From: Cycas panzhihuaensis
Lineage: Eukaryota; Cycadophyta
Reading direction: 5' to 3'
Assembly (NCBI GenBank): GCA_023213395.1
Contig: CM041465.1
Coordinates: 34,975,741-35,039,740, forward strand
Length of the DNA: 64,000 bases
Both the position numbers and the translations under genes were made by a program. The notes under the pieces are model-generated. The model was not told the origin of the DNA. It did not search any database and was given only the letters and a program-made list of their open reading frames with translations. Below, in pieces: positions 11,561-23,480 of this stretch (its first letter is position 1; each line of letters starts with the position of its first letter).

Positions 11561-11739
11561 ATGGTACACATAATGTTGATAATACTTTTGAAGATGCTTT
11601 TGGTGGAATGTAATTTTCTCATGCATACCTTCAAAGAATTGGGACCACTTCATCAAATGTTGTTAATAGATCCACTAAGTATATTAAGGCTCATTGTGGC
11701 TATGCTTATTCACTTTTGCCTTCACCACTTGGAGTTGCA

Positions 11740-12185
11740 AATAGTGCCACCTCAAATACTTCATCTTGGATCATGGATACTGGAGTAACACAACATATGA
11801 CTTATCATCACTACTTCTTTTAGGATTTTTACTCTAAGATTAGTGGCATTATACACATGGTTGACAAATCATCTCAGCTAGTCAAAGGACTTAGAATTGT
11901 TTGCCTAAAACTCCCAGGCCTTCCAGATTTTACCCTTGTTGATGTTTTATATATTCCTACTCTAAAGTAGAACCTACTCTCTTTGTTCACCCTTGTCTCT
12001 CATGGATTTGATCTGAGTGTAGTTGTAAATAATCAAACTCTCTGTCATTCACCCTCCTTCAAATGTTATGGTTATGATTGGAATTCTTGATGATAAACAT
12101 TTTTGCCTAACTGACTCACCATCCTTTGAAGCCAACTATGTTGATAATGACTCTACTTTTACCATAACCCTGACTCCTTAAAAGT
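11740..12185 (+). pseudogene. Copia A aspartic protease
   Basis: The active site SSWIMDTGVTQHM is read at 11761-11799, with the catalytic D-T-G at 11776-11784 intact. The domain continues through LPGLPDFTLVDVLYIP and a LLSLFTLVSHGFDLSV stretch near 12027, with a stop at about 11968. The protease would cut the Gag-Pol chain. The right-arm copy has its D-T-G at 63831-63839, also intact, so loss of function in both is by frame breaks and not active-site change. Confidence 0.85.
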
Positions 12186-13065
12186 TGTCCTAAGTAGCCC
12201 TATGGCATGCTCATATGGGCCATATCAAAATTAATCATTTAAGAGAACTACATACCACTCTTTCTGATATGCCTAGGCTCTCCTCTAATCCCTTCAAATG
12301 TGAAGCATGTATCATTGCCAAATCTCAAAAGTAACCCTTTCCTCGTAGTCAGTGGAAATTTAGCCAATCTTTGTAGCTTGTACACTCAAATATATGCAGT
12401 CCTATGCCCATCACTTCTCTAAAAAAGAAGTGGTACTATATTACTTTCATTTATGATTTTACCAATATAGTATGGGTTGCTTTTCTTGCAAAGAAAGATG
12501 AAGCTTTTTGTATGTTTCAAGCTTTCAAGGCCCACATAGAAAATGAATCTAGATTCAAGATCAAAACACTCAGGATTGACAATGGTGGCAAGTACATGTC
12601 CAATAAGTTTGAATCATAGTTATATCAAGATGGAATTAAACATTAGACTACTATTGTAGGTACACCCCAAAGAAATGGAGTTATCAAGTGCATGAATAGG
12701 ACTATCATAATCATGGCTCATGCTATGCTAGTATATAAGAATGTCCTTATTTATCTTTGGGTTGAGTCTATCTGGACTCATGTATTGCATCAACACTATT
12801 AGTTCCTCTAATATTGACCCCTCCACATGAAATGTGGTATGGACAAATCCTCTATCTCCCCTTCAAAATTCTTAGCTCTACTTGTTATGCTCACATTTTG
12901 GAGGAACGTAGAAATAAGCTCTAAGATAGAGCCCTTAAAGGCATCTTTGTTGGATACCCTATAGACAAAAAGGGGCACAAGGCTTTTATACCTTTACAGT
13001 ATAAAATCATCATCACTAGAGATGTTATCTTTGTGGAGACTAAAGATCAATTAATTATACCGATT
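12186..13065 (+). pseudogene. Copia A integrase with all-but-one catalytic residue replaced
   Basis: The HHCC zinc domain starts at WHAHMGH and ends CEACIIAKSQK. In the core, the first catalytic aspartate codon is AAT (Asn) at 12389-12391, within LVHSNIC. The second aspartate is kept at 12578-12580 in RIDNGGKY. The catalytic glutamate is AAG (Lys) at 12686-12688, 36 codons later, which is the exact D-X35-E spacing. The right-arm copy has the same Asn (63222-63224) and Lys (62935-62937), so integrase was dead before the arms separated. The C-terminal part reaches about 13060, ending in a VIFVET stretch. Confidence 0.88.
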
Positions 13066-13560
13066 TAATGATGCTACTAATTTGATATCCAGATTCTAAA
13101 ATTTAGAGGGGGGACACTCAATAGTTGCTCAAAATCTTAGAATTTGACAATCGAGCCTCGTGAGGATACAAGTTGTGATTCCTAGCCAATGTGTACACAT
13201 CGACACCATCATTTATGAATAACCAAGTTGAAAAGGTAAAGCCATAGTAGAAGGATCATCTTCTCCAACATCGCCAACTTCCTCCATGCCAAATATTTCA
13301 CATGATCCTTTTCGTGATCAAAAGAAAGACCAAGAGACTGTGGAAATAAAAACCTCATTTCTAATTTGAGGTTTTCATGAAGCCTACTAGCTACACAAGG
13401 ACATGCGACTGGATGAGGTATGCAAAATTGGCACTAGAAGTCCCTATAGAGCAAGAATGCATGAATCATTTTCCGTTGAGCTTGAACCAAAAGAACTACA
13501 CCTTGATCTTAATAAAGAGCCCCTAACCTACCAAGAAGTTGTAAAACACACAATTTTAGA
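13066..13560 (+). other. Copia A linker between integrase and reverse transcriptase
   Basis: Low-complexity serine- and acid-rich coding remnant (ASSSPTSSMP-type residues near 13255-13300), broken by frameshifts. It is typical of the poorly conserved hinge in copia polyproteins. The right-arm equivalent (about 62110-62620) keeps a longer open stretch at 62185-62394 with serine/proline repeats. Confidence 0.65.
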
Positions 13561-14300
13561 TAAATGCCATGAATGAAGAGTACCAATCTCTTATCAAGAA
13601 TGGTATATGGGAGCTTGTTGATCTACCACTTGGAAGAAAGATAGTTCAAGATAAATGGGTGTTAAAAAAAAGTATAGATTAGATGGCACCCTAGAAAAAC
13701 ACAAGGTGAGGTTGGTAGAAAAAGGATTCACACAAAGGGAAGACATCGCTACATTGAAATCTTTGCTCCTATAACCAAGTGGCCTACAATCAGAACTCTT
13801 ATAGCCTTGACTACTCAACAAGGTTGGAAAATCTACCAACTCAATATTAAGACTGCATTTCTTAATGGGGACCTTAAAAAGGAAATTTGCATAGCTCAAT
13901 TAGAAGTATACAAGATTGTCAGTCAGGAGCATAAGGTTTACATGCTCAAAAACTCCTTATACGGACTAAAACAATCCCCTCATACTTGGTTTATCAAGTT
14001 GTCTAAAAGAATGAGACAACTTGGATATGAGGTTTGTGACTATCAATATTTTAATGCAACATTATCTATTAAGTGCCAAAATGATAAAGTCACTTACCTC
14101 TTAGTCTTTGTGGATGATATACTAATAATAGGAAATAGTGAACAAGTAATTAGCCAGCTGAAGAAGGACCTTGCTAAAACTTTTAAATTATCTAATCTCG
14201 AGTTGATGAAATATTACTTAGGAATTAAAGTAACTTAAAAGAATGGCAAAATCTTTCTCTCCCAAGAAAAATATATCAACAATCTTCTAACAAAGTTTTA
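13561..14300 (+). pseudogene. Copia A reverse transcriptase
   Basis: From MNEEYQSLIKNGIWELVDLP-like sequence at about 13567, through a frameshifted entry (KWVLKKKYRLDGTLEKHKVR-type) to an open stretch at 13807-14238. The latter contains QLNIKTAFLNGDLKKEI, LYGLKQSPHTWF and the catalytic motif FVDD at 14107-14118. Both catalytic aspartates are kept, and also in the right arm (61436-61447). The palm-domain end KYYLGIKVT is followed by a stop. This enzyme would copy element RNA into cDNA. Confidence 0.9.
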
Positions 14301-15020
14301 GTTGGAAGGTGTTTGACCAGTGGATACACCTATGGAACCTAATATTAAACTCTTAGCTGATGGTGACATTAGAAAGGCAGACACAACACTCTACAAGCAA
14401 CTTGTAGGTAGTCTCATCTATACTACCAACATAAGGCTAGATATTGCACACTCTATTAGTATTCTTATAAGATTCATGATAAATCCTAAGAAGAATCACT
14501 GGTAAGTTGCAATACGAGTGTTGAGGTACTTGAAGATGACCAACAAATATGGTTTATTGTATGAACCCAATGTAGAATTTAAAATTTATGCATACACAGA
14601 CTCATACTTTATCAGAGATAAAGACATAGGAAGATCTACATATGGGTACATAACATTTCTTAGAACAAGACCCATATCATAGAGATCTAGATGGTAGAAG
14701 ATAGTTGCAGACTCAACTACTAAAGCTAAATATATTATTACTTCTAAGACAAGTAAGGAGGTGATATGGCTTAGAAAATTATTAAATATATTAAATGCCA
14801 CCCAAATAAATTCTACTAGCTTACATATAGATAATTAATCTATAATCGAAATGGCTAAAAATCTTGTATTTCATGATTGTACTAAATATATAAGTATGAG
14901 AGTCCATAGCATTAGAGAGCTAGTTCATGATGGCATAATTCAACTGGAGTACTACACCACAATAGATCAAGTGGCCAATATCTTCATCAAACCACTGAAG
15001 AGGGTGAAGTTTGAATAGTT
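14301..15020 (+). pseudogene. Copia A RNase H
   Basis: This starts at about DTPMEPNIKLL (14323) and runs through QLVGSLIYTTNIRLDIAHSIS, then YTDSYFIRDKDIGRSTYGY and KAKYIITSKTSKEVIWLRKLL, and finally HIDN and DQVANIFIKPLKRVKFE. It is the standard copia C-terminal layout, about 235 residues, with stops at W and Q codons. RNase H would remove the RNA strand during cDNA synthesis. A stop at about 15018 ends the polyprotein. Confidence 0.88.
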
Positions 15021-15390
15021 TCAGAAGAAGGATGTAGGACAAGAGTAAGTCTCTACTCTATCCCATTCATGAAAACCCCTTGTGTGCATGAAAGGATAAG
15101 GATTGTATCATTTTAGAAAATCAGAACCTGTGAAAACTTGAAAGGGCATGGTTGATGACCAAATCGTATATGGAGACTCGGTAGATTTCATCTACAAAAT
15201 TTATTATACTAATTGGCTATCTGGCTTTATTTAAAGAGCCACCTGAGTTAGGTTAGTAGATTAGAAAATCTATGGGTTTTCTTCCCTATGAGGGTTTCCC
15301 ACAAAAGTGTCATAGTAGTTTGCTTTGTAAGAGGCTCAAATAAAGACCTCATAAGATAGAATAAAATAGGATGAAATGACCTTCTACCAT
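15021..15390 (+). other. Copia A 3' untranslated region, left copy, with a deletion of about 0.1 kb
   Basis: Between the polyprotein end and the PPT. Against the right-arm copy (about 60435-60545) and copy C (about 41590-41720), the left copy lacks about 0.1 kb just after the GAATAGTTTCxxAAG stretch. The retained forms contain an extra CATTCATGAAAACCCCTTA-like unit. The longer form is therefore ancestral. Confidence 0.7.
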
Positions 15391-15402
15391 TAAGGAGGAG
15401 AT
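15391..15402 (+). other. Copia A polypurine tract
   Basis: TAAGGAGGAGAT immediately precedes the TG of the 3' LTR. It is the expected primer for plus-strand synthesis. The same tract is seen on the minus strand at 60061-60072. Confidence 0.85.
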
Positions 15403-15698
15403 TGAAAGGGGTTAATGTCACAAGGTCATTACATTAGTTGATTATTTCTAAAAGGGACCTAAGTGAACTTTAAATTAGATCACTTAAGTAAAATGCACTT
15501 TTATGTACATTATGTGTAATTTTTTTTCACCTAACTCTAATGCTCCCTCTCTTAATATAAAAGTAAAGCTCAATGGGGAGGCTTATTCTTACCTCCTCAT
15601 TTTGTGAGAGCTACTTTATTTCTCTCAAGTCTCTGCTTTCTCCCATATCTGTCTTTGTGTTTAGTGCATGAAGATGAAGGATAGATCCACTCTTTTCA
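15403..15698 (+). repeat. Copia A 3' LTR, left arm
   Basis: 296 bp from TGAAAGGGG to CTTTTCA. It resembles the right-arm 3' LTR (59763-60060, about 4% different by eye) more closely than it resembles its own 5' LTR (about 10%). That order means the element inserted first and the two arms separated later. Confidence 0.93.
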
Positions 15699-15703
15699 AG
15701 TTA
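15699..15703. repeat. Target-site duplication of copia A, right copy (AGTTA)
   Basis: Exact match to 8165-8169. The same site is present reversed (TAACT, 59758-59762) next to the right-arm copy. Confidence 0.9.
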
Positions 15704-17100
15704 CACTTCTTTCATTTTACACCTATAATACCTATTTATGATGCATATTCTTGTACTCCCATGTCAATTAAGAGGCTTCACATGATACTTAATTCTCTAT
15801 AGTTATGCCCTACTTATGGCCTCCATCACCTATATTAAGCCTATAGTATATATTATATTGTATTATATTAAGTGGAATGGTTCCAACTAGTAACTGTACA
15901 ATATTTAGCAAGAGATCATAAAGAGAGATAAAATGCACAACACAAAGACTTAATTTATTACTTAAGCACTAATGATTATAGAAATGAAGCACTTATAAGT
16001 ATATCAAAAGAGAAACTAAAGTCATACAAAAGTATAATATCATAATAATCTCTAGACATTAACTTTTCTTTATAAACATGTACCCTTAAATAGGAAAAAG
16101 TGGTTCCTTCCTATGGAATCATATTGAGAGGTAATCAACTTTCAATTCTATTGTTGGAACTATGCAACCCATCCACATATATTAATAGCCAATGTTAACC
16201 TTCACCCATCTAGGTCATATGTATAAATATCTATGTTTCAGTAACTATAAACAGTTATATAATAGGCCCCCTTCCTTGAGATACTAAGTCCATAAAATGT
16301 TGAAGATGTAGATGATACTTAATAAAATTTAGTCTATTCCTATGTTGTTTCTTCTAGTTCATAACTTGCCCATTATACTAGACACTCTAAGGTAGTCTTA
16401 TTCTAGAGACAACATTATCGGCTATTTAAGATGTATTCTAGAAGAACTATAAGGAGTTATTCTTTATTAAGAATTGAAGGAAGTCTAAGGGATAATGACC
16501 TTTCCAAGGTATTAATTAAGATAGGAAATATGGAAGATATTATGGATTTTAGTATCAGGGGGAAGTTTAAGGGAATAAGCAACTTCATTAATGTATTGAT
16601 AACCTTATAAGGGCTATAATATCAATAAATAAGTTTATGATTTTAACTATTATAGAGGATTTCTAGTTATAAGGTTAAAGATGAAGGAAGACTAAATCAC
16701 CAAAAAAAAAATAATCAAAATGGTGGCAACAATTAATTACTTAATATAATTTTAGGAAGAGGCTAAGTTTTGTTTTGAGAGAATGTAGGACATGATTAAT
16801 GCCTTGCAATTTTTTTTAGACCACAATAGTTTGAAGGTTAGTGGCTAATATATCATGAGATAGTGGAAGATATCCATAGAGGGTCATAAAGGGGAGCATA
16901 CCAATATAAGAGTGGTGGGATAAATTATTACAATATTCTAGTAAAGCTAACTGAGAGGTCCATCTACTTTTGTGTTATGAGGAAAAGCATCATTGTTTCA
17001 CCAAAACCAACCCTTATCACTTTTAGTATGTCACTTGTATTCTTTTATGTGAAAATGATTTGTTGAAGATGTTTTATTTGTATTAGGCTATGTTTTGGTG
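15704..17100. other. Non-coding spacer between copia A and gypsy 1
   Basis: No gene or domain found. A TATATTATATTGTATTATATT stretch lies near 15850-15870. The whole spacer recurs in reverse at about 58310-59757, so it belongs to the duplicated arm. Confidence 0.6.
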
Positions 17101-17109
17101 AAATGTTAT

Positions 17110-18120
17110 ACTAATATCATAATTGATGTATGTTGAATGATGATTGATATATTATTATGCCATCACCGCTGATGAGTGGCAACTATGGTATTAAATCACC
17201 CTTTCATGATTATTCTTATTCATTTTTCTTCCTTTAAAACATACAGTTTCATGCTTTTATCTTGATTTCACCCTTACATTATCCTTTTTTATTAATTTTT
17301 GGGCTTGAGCTTATTTTCCATCCCTTTTGGGCTATTTTTCTCGTTAATAAAATCATTTATGCTAAAAATCATTTTTTGACTTTTTAGTGAGCCATTTTTC
17401 TTTCCTCATTTGTTGCATTTTGGTCCTACCAAAATGTTATCAATCACATTTTATGAAGAAGATCACATTTTGGCTCTTCCAAAATGCTACTAGTCATATT
17501 TTTAACTATCATGCATGCAAAATGTTTCTAGTGTGCAAGTTTTCTATATGTTGGCATATAGATTCAATGGAGACCAATCCTAGTCATGCCTAGAAGTCAT
17601 GGAAACCTAATTGTTGTATATGATTCAAAGGGTATAAGCTTAGAGATCAAGTTTTAGAGGTGTTTCTTGATATTTTTTAGATATTTTTACCACTACTATT
17701 TGGAAAGCTTTTTTGAAGAAAAAGGGTGAAGTTAGGAGAAAGATTGTTGTTTCAATGCTTGCTTAGATTTCAATGTTTGATGCTTCTCAAAATACTCAAA
17801 TTCTTATAAATTTTTTAGCTTTAAACCTTTTTTTTTCTAGTAAAATCTTTCCTATTGTAAACTCATGTAATTCTTCTACTCTTTTATGACTATTTATACT
17901 TAGAATCTTTCCTTTCTTCTTGGTGATATTTGATGTATCTTTGTATTTGTTTTCTTCCTTGGGAATTTAGTTAAAAGGTCTACACTTTATGGAATAAAAA
18001 AGGGGTAGACTATTATGAAGAATACTCATCTCTTCATTGACATGATACCTACTCTCTCCCATTCTTCCACAGTTATCCAAATCCTTAAGAGGCTTACTTT
18101 CATCTTGACTCATTTGTAGT
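17110..18120 (+). repeat. Possible gypsy 1 5' LTR or leader (boundaries uncertain)
   Basis: T-rich, non-coding, about 1 kb, lying upstream of gag and preserved in the other arm. It contains a diverged pair TTTTGGTCCTACCAAAATG / TTTTGGCTCTTCCAAAATG near 17411 and 17470. No partner LTR is present, so the LTR call rests on position only. Confidence 0.3.
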
Positions 18121-19380
18121 TGTCATTGAGCCTACTATTCTTGTTTCTCTTTTCCTTTATTAGTTTTAAAGGAAAAAATTTGAAGTAATTTGATCACACG
18201 AAAGAAGGAAAGTTGTTTTGAGGTGAGCTTATTAATAGGCAAGAAATTATAGAAAGTTACTAGTATTGTTCTTGTTTGACTTCATTCCTTTCATTACTTT
18301 CTTGTTTTAAAAGGAAATCTAAATATATGAATGATGTCTTTGATGTAATTAAATCATGATATTCAAGGATCCTTTGGTGTCTAAAAGACCCCATTTATGA
18401 TAGAATCTCTATTCTTCAATTTATTGCTTGTTTATAGATAATGACTTAGTTATGATTGATTGCATGTAATTTTATGATTTGAATATCATTCATAGTAAAA
18501 ATATATCTTGAAAAGTTTCTTTTCATCTTGGAATCATTCTGTAAGAAAAATAACAGGTAATTAGAATGAAAGTTTCATATAGATATTTTATTTTATTGGA
18601 TCTCTTATTCATTTATATACATGTAGTTGCATATTGTGTTAGCTACATTTCATGCTAGTTTTTCTTCATTGAAAAAGTATGTGTAGCATATAGAGAAAAT
18701 AGTTTCTTTTTCTTTCTTTCATCTTAGTGTGCTTCATCTTATTAAAAAAATAAAAAAATATATATTACATGCATGTTTAGTTTTTTTATTTGTGTGTTGA
18801 AAAGAAGGCAGATAGATCTTATAGTTTCATTGATTGTTCTTATAATTTCATTTCATTTAAAAAAAAAAAAAAAACATAAAAAAGAAAGAAGAGAAAACCC
18901 TTCCATCACATAACCCTTTTCCTTTATTTTAGTAAAACTCAAAAGGTTAAAAGAATAAGAGGAAAGGAGTCCCTAGGAAGGATACAAGAAATATTATCGT
19001 AATCCTAAACTTAGAACTCTATATGATTGTGTAGGCTAGTGGATTCAATCACCCCCTTACATCTTAGCCTTTCGTTGCTTCATTCATATTTTTATTAGTC
19101 AACATAATTAGGTGAGAACTCCTTAAGAGTTATAAAGGTGGTCCCTTTGGTTCTCTTAGGCTTCTTATCTCTTAGCTTATACTTGAAATAGAGGAAACAT
19201 ATTACTAGTAAGGAGATATTTGGTTTACGTCCAACTAAAGCATGCCATCTTTCTGGTGACCATACTGAGGATTACCATTTGTCCTCTTATTTAAAGTGAT
19301 GGAAACTACAACACCCACTCTCAGCTGATCATTAAGGCTTCAAGGTATCTTGCCTAATCTTCAAGTGCAACCTTCACATT
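18121..19380 (+). other. Gypsy 1 leader, non-coding
   Basis: No domain. Contains a poly-A tract at about 18859-18874 and AT-rich stretches. A CACCCCCTTACATCTTAG stretch lies near 19050-19070. It is followed by the proline/serine-rich gag start. Confidence 0.5.
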
Positions 19381-21360
19381 TTGCTCATGAAGTTATATCT
19401 TCCTATGTTGAATCTTTAGAACATCATGCTTATGATATTTATATTTAACCCTATGAAGATTCAACTCAACTATATAAAATACCTATGGATCAAGGGTATC
19501 TGGAACCCTCTTAATTCCATGGTGATGCTTCTTTTATGGATCCTTTTTGCATAAAATAATCACTTCTTGTTCAAAGACATCCATCATGTTTTGAGTTGGT
19601 TCTTATTAGGGTCCCTATCCTCTTCGCATGCCTATATATTATGATGATTTTTATCTAGAGACTCATACTATGATATCTTCTCCATAGCATCATCAATTTG
19701 ATCCATTGTATGAGGAGTATGGGTTAATTCAAGTTAAGCCTTTGATTGCTCTAAATATCATTTGATCTCCCCTACCTTCTTATCCTCCTTCGCTAAGAGC
19801 TCATTCTCCTTCTTTATAGGAGGTGAAAGATCATAGGTCAGTTTATTCTTAGCCCCTTTCTTTGCCTTCTAGATTATAGGTTCAGACCCATTCTCCTTAT
19901 ATGGTACCTTCTACACATGAAGGTACCTCTACTATTCCCATTCAAGGTAACCCTAGTTCTTGTCATGCTCTTACCTCTCACGAAGTAGTCTTACCTTCAT
20001 CAATATCACAATCTATTCATTCTTATTCCACTAAGGTTGCCCCCTCTCATCTTGTCTCATCCTCAACTTAATTGCTAGTTTATACATCCTACACACTTGA
20101 GCTATAAGGCATTAGACCTCCTACCTCTTATCCTAGAACACTTAATGTAGCCCCTTCTTCCCAACATGTTTCTCATACCTATCCTATCAATCCTTATGCT
20201 TTAGTTAGTCAATCTCAAGTTTTGGGGGTTGCTAACCCTACCTCCTCATCACATGTGCCTATAACCACTCTACAATTAATCCCTTTTCCTTCATTCAATC
20301 CCACCTTTTCTCAATATCCTATGCCCTAAACAAATTCTATGATTAACCCTATGGATTGGTTTAATCCTTTATCTATTCTTCCATCCCATTCTTTTCCTTA
20401 ACAACAACAACAACAACAACATGTTCCTTCTATCACTCCACATTTGTCCTCCTTGCCTCAATGTGTCACTACATTGAGGGAAAGGAGATTTTTTCTAGAT
20501 TATATGAAGTCTCCTTTTCCATGTAAGTTCATTTTATCCCTGATACCTCCATTCCTTTTGAGTTACCTAAACTATCAGGTGACTCCTCCCAAGATCTTGG
20601 CTCTTATATACAAGTGTTTGCACTTGCTTATGCAAATTTTGTATTGTATAATTACACCATGATGTGCTTGTTTCCTAAATCACTTCAAGGTGATTCCTTG
20701 AAATGGTTTTATCAATTTCTCTTAGCTTCTATTCTCTAATTTCAACAATTAGTTGATTCTTTATCAACTATTTTAATGTAGTAAGACCATTTGAATCTAG
20801 CATCAAATCTTTTGGCTATCAAATAAAACCACAATGAAACTTCTAGAGACTTTATGAGAAGGTTTTAAAACCAAGTACACACATGTCATTCACGCCTCAA
20901 ACCTAGTGTCTTATTCGATCTATTCACTAATGCTTTGAGGCCACATGTACATCTTGAAGTTTTAAGCTTGGCCCTCAAACCTATGAAGAAGTTGTTGATT
21001 GTTGTTTATCTTTAGAAATATTTGAGATTTAGGCAGGTATTAAGAAGGTTGAGAAACCTATTTCCTCTAAATAAACTATTCAAACAACTAAGGCTTCACA
21101 TCCTAAGACTACCTATGATCACTTAACTTATTCTATTAGATCATTGGAGCCTGTGATCAATATTAAGCTATGTGTTAAGGGTCCTTCTCAAAATCAGCCC
21201 TCCCAAGAAATAAAAGTACTCTATCTTACTGAAGGAAGGAAGAAACAAGTTCCCCCGCCACCTCCTCCTTCTTTCAAAAAGATAAAATGGTGTTCTTATC
21301 ATCAAAGAAAGGTCCATGATAGAAGTGAATGTCACATGGTTTAAGCTATAACAAAAAATA
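19381..21360 (+). pseudogene. Gypsy 1 gag
   Basis: The N-terminal half is a serine/proline/glutamine-rich region in mixed frames, with VAPSSQHVSHTYPINPYALV near 20150-20205 and a CAA repeat at about 20401-20420 coding polyglutamine. The capsid core follows: an LPKLSG-type stretch, YTQVF-like sequence, then YTMMCLFPKSLQGDSLKWFY near 20655-20715 and LFTNALRPHVH near 20920-20950. The C-terminus carries WCSYHQRKVHDRSECHMV (21289-21342), a C-H-H-C motif of the kind seen in Tat-group gags in place of a CCHC knuckle. Frameshifts and stops are frequent. Confidence 0.82.
20401..20420 (+). repeat. (CAA)n microsatellite in gag
   Basis: Six to seven CAA units encode glutamine in the gag frame. The right arm has the reverse-complement TTG run at about 54999-55021, with a nearby A/T change. 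Confidence 0.85.
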
Positions 21361-21629
21361 CAAATGCTCAATCAAACTATCCCTCTAAAACGTCTCAAGA
21401 TCAAATGATTCATAAGGACCCCCTTACCTCAATATAAAAACAAAGGAAACAAAGATGATAAAGGTGGGAAAAATAGGTTCAAGATGATAAAGATGAGCCT
21501 TTAGATCTAATTTGTCAAAGAAGACTACTACTCCCCTTAATCCTCTAACAAAATGAACTAGTAATTAAGCTCTCCTACCTCCTAAAGGTGGTGAGACAAA
21601 GAGAACAATTAATATGGTAGAGATAACAA

Positions 21630-22235
21630 AGAGTGCAGGTCTATTTAAATCACTTGATGTTTCAATGGAAAAGAATCCTAACTCTTTACCTCTTGTACCC
21701 CTACATCCCACTCCAAGTTTAGGTCCATTCATTCCAGTATAAAGGATGAATCATTCTCTTTAGTCAGTGAGCTTAAGACCATTCCTACCAATATTTTAGT
21801 TATAGATTTATTGAAGTGTTGCCTTAAGCAATGCCATCTCTTGTTTGATGCATTGGGAGTTCCTACTATAGTCTCTTCATTTACTTCCATACTTTTTTTT
21901 AACTTGGTCCATTTTATATTAAGATAATAAAAGATGACATCAATATCAAATAAGTCATTATTGATGAGGGATCATCCATTAATATAATTCCTCTTCATCT
22001 TGTTGAGGACTTAAAAATTTTGGTTTTTGATGTATGTGAGTGGATTTATCGTGATACAATAAAAGTCAAAAGTACCCTTGGTCAAGTCACTCTCCTTCTT
22101 ACTTTAGAAGAAAAGATAGTTCTTACTAAATTGACCATCATTGATCTTGATTTAGAGTACAACATCCTTTTAGGTAGACCTTTTATTATCCAAATGGATA
22201 TGGTTTGTTCTTTTCTCTTTGGTGAACTTTGATTC
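21630..22235 (+). pseudogene. Gypsy 1 aspartic protease
   Basis: The conserved strand IIDEGSSINIIPLHL carries the catalytic aspartate at 21963-21965 (D-E-G-S-S; family usually D-x-G-S-S). The open stretch at 22020-22232 follows: TLGQVTLLLTLEEKIVLTKL, then a fold-closing DLEYNILLGRPFI with the I-L-G-R motif, typical of gypsy proteases. Upstream, LLKCCLKQCHLLFDALGVP (about 21810-21865) is part of the same polyprotein. The enzyme would process Gag-Pol; frame breaks make it inactive. Confidence 0.85.
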
Positions 22236-23480
22236 ATCCTTAAGAGATAATTAAAATTATAAAGTAAAAGTTAAACCTATTAAATATTCAATTTCACTTA
22301 TTAAGACCTTTCTAAGCTTGGTGAGTTATCTAACTCTTTGGAGTACTTCTTCCAATTATTAGGTTTAGGACAATACTTTACCATTGAAACTCCTTCTATT
22401 CGTGAAGAAGTAAAAGATGTTCATTTGGTGGAGATTGTCCCTATTTAATCGTGTCCCTTATCTATTCCTTGCTCTTTGGGTCTAACTCATCAATCTTTGG
22501 TTACTTCTTCCTCTTGTAATGAAGAAGGAACTTTACATTCTATCATATCTTATGAGGAAATACCTATGAGAGAAACTATTGATATGAATGCCCCTCTATT
22601 CAAACCTATTTCTCACAAGTTTTCTATTTACCTATAAGGGGAAATGCTTTAGTTTCTTCTAATATGAATCATTCTCTAATTCGTCATATAATTTTTCTTT
22701 TACATGACATACTTGTTGATGTTACACCTCTCTTCTCTCGATCTCTTCTCTTTACTACATGGTTGAATAAACTGAGAAGAAGATGGTGTTGCATTGATAT
22801 CCAGACTTAGAATCAAGTAATAAGGATATTAATTCACTTGATATACTTCAGAGGAATCAAAATACTCCTATTTGACTATAGGAAGTGAATTTAATTTGCA
22901 TTATTTCTTTTCCTTCTCGTCCTTCTATGGATACTTCTCTATCATCCCTCATCTTGATGTCTTTGTCTAATCAAGATTGTTAGTCTTATCATTAGGATTT
23001 TAAGTAAACCTTTATATTAATTTGGAAGTTTATTGATAGGCCTATTCTTTTCTCTCAAGTTCCTTCAATCATTGAGTTTGTTGCAACCTATCTAGGCTCT
23101 TTGGTTAACTCTCCTTTACATTTTAGGCACTCTTCTTTATTTACTAACTTACTAAGGAATTTACTCCTCGTTGATCTTTTTCACTTTGATCATTTTTTTT
23201 TGAAAGTAATGCAATTTGATTCATTGCTAGTTGATCATTCCTAATCTTAAGAGGTAGTTTCTCTAGTAGAACCTACTCCTCCTTATTTTAAAGAGGGAAA
23301 TTCTATACTTATGGAGCAAGCTATTGACATTGACTTAGAACTAGGAAATATCCCTAAGATTATTAAATCAGAGCTAGTTGTACTCCCAACATATTTCTCA
23401 ATTTAAGGATCTCTTTCATGAGTTCTACTCGCTTTTGCTTGGGACTATAAAGATATTCATGGCCTTGATCCTTAAGTTAT
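22236..23480 (+). other. Gypsy 1 pol linker between protease and RT
   Basis: Remnant coding sequence in shifting frames (LGLGQYFTIETPSIREEVKD near 22362-22420, SCNEEGTLHSIISYEEIPMR near 22510-22570). No enzymatic motif. The same stretch is present in reverse at about 51930-53170. Confidence 0.6.

Larger units (their letters stand above)
8170..15698 (+). mobile_element. Complete Ty1/copia LTR retrotransposon, copia A, left-arm copy
   Basis: A 7.5-kb element bounded by LTRs at 8170-8467 and 15403-15698, each starting TG and ending CA, and flanked by the exact duplication AGTTA. The PBS follows the left LTR and a purine tract precedes the right one. The order is long leader, gag, protease, integrase, reverse transcriptase, RNase H. 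By eye the two LTRs differ at roughly a tenth of positions, so the insertion is old. All domains are broken and the integrase triad is replaced, so it is not autonomous. The same insertion is present in reverse at 59763-64000, with the same target site at its 3' end. Confidence 0.95.

Noticed and set aside
15840-15875. TATATTATATT stretch as a promoter of a host gene
   Set aside because: No downstream gene; AT-rich spacer present identically in both arms.
17387-17593. Duplicated TTTTGGTCCTACCAAAATG / TTTTGGCTCTTCCAAAATG as a transposon terminal inverted repeat
   Set aside because: The short near-palindromes are in direct order about 60 bp apart, without flanking target duplications; better seen as local structure in an LTR or leader.
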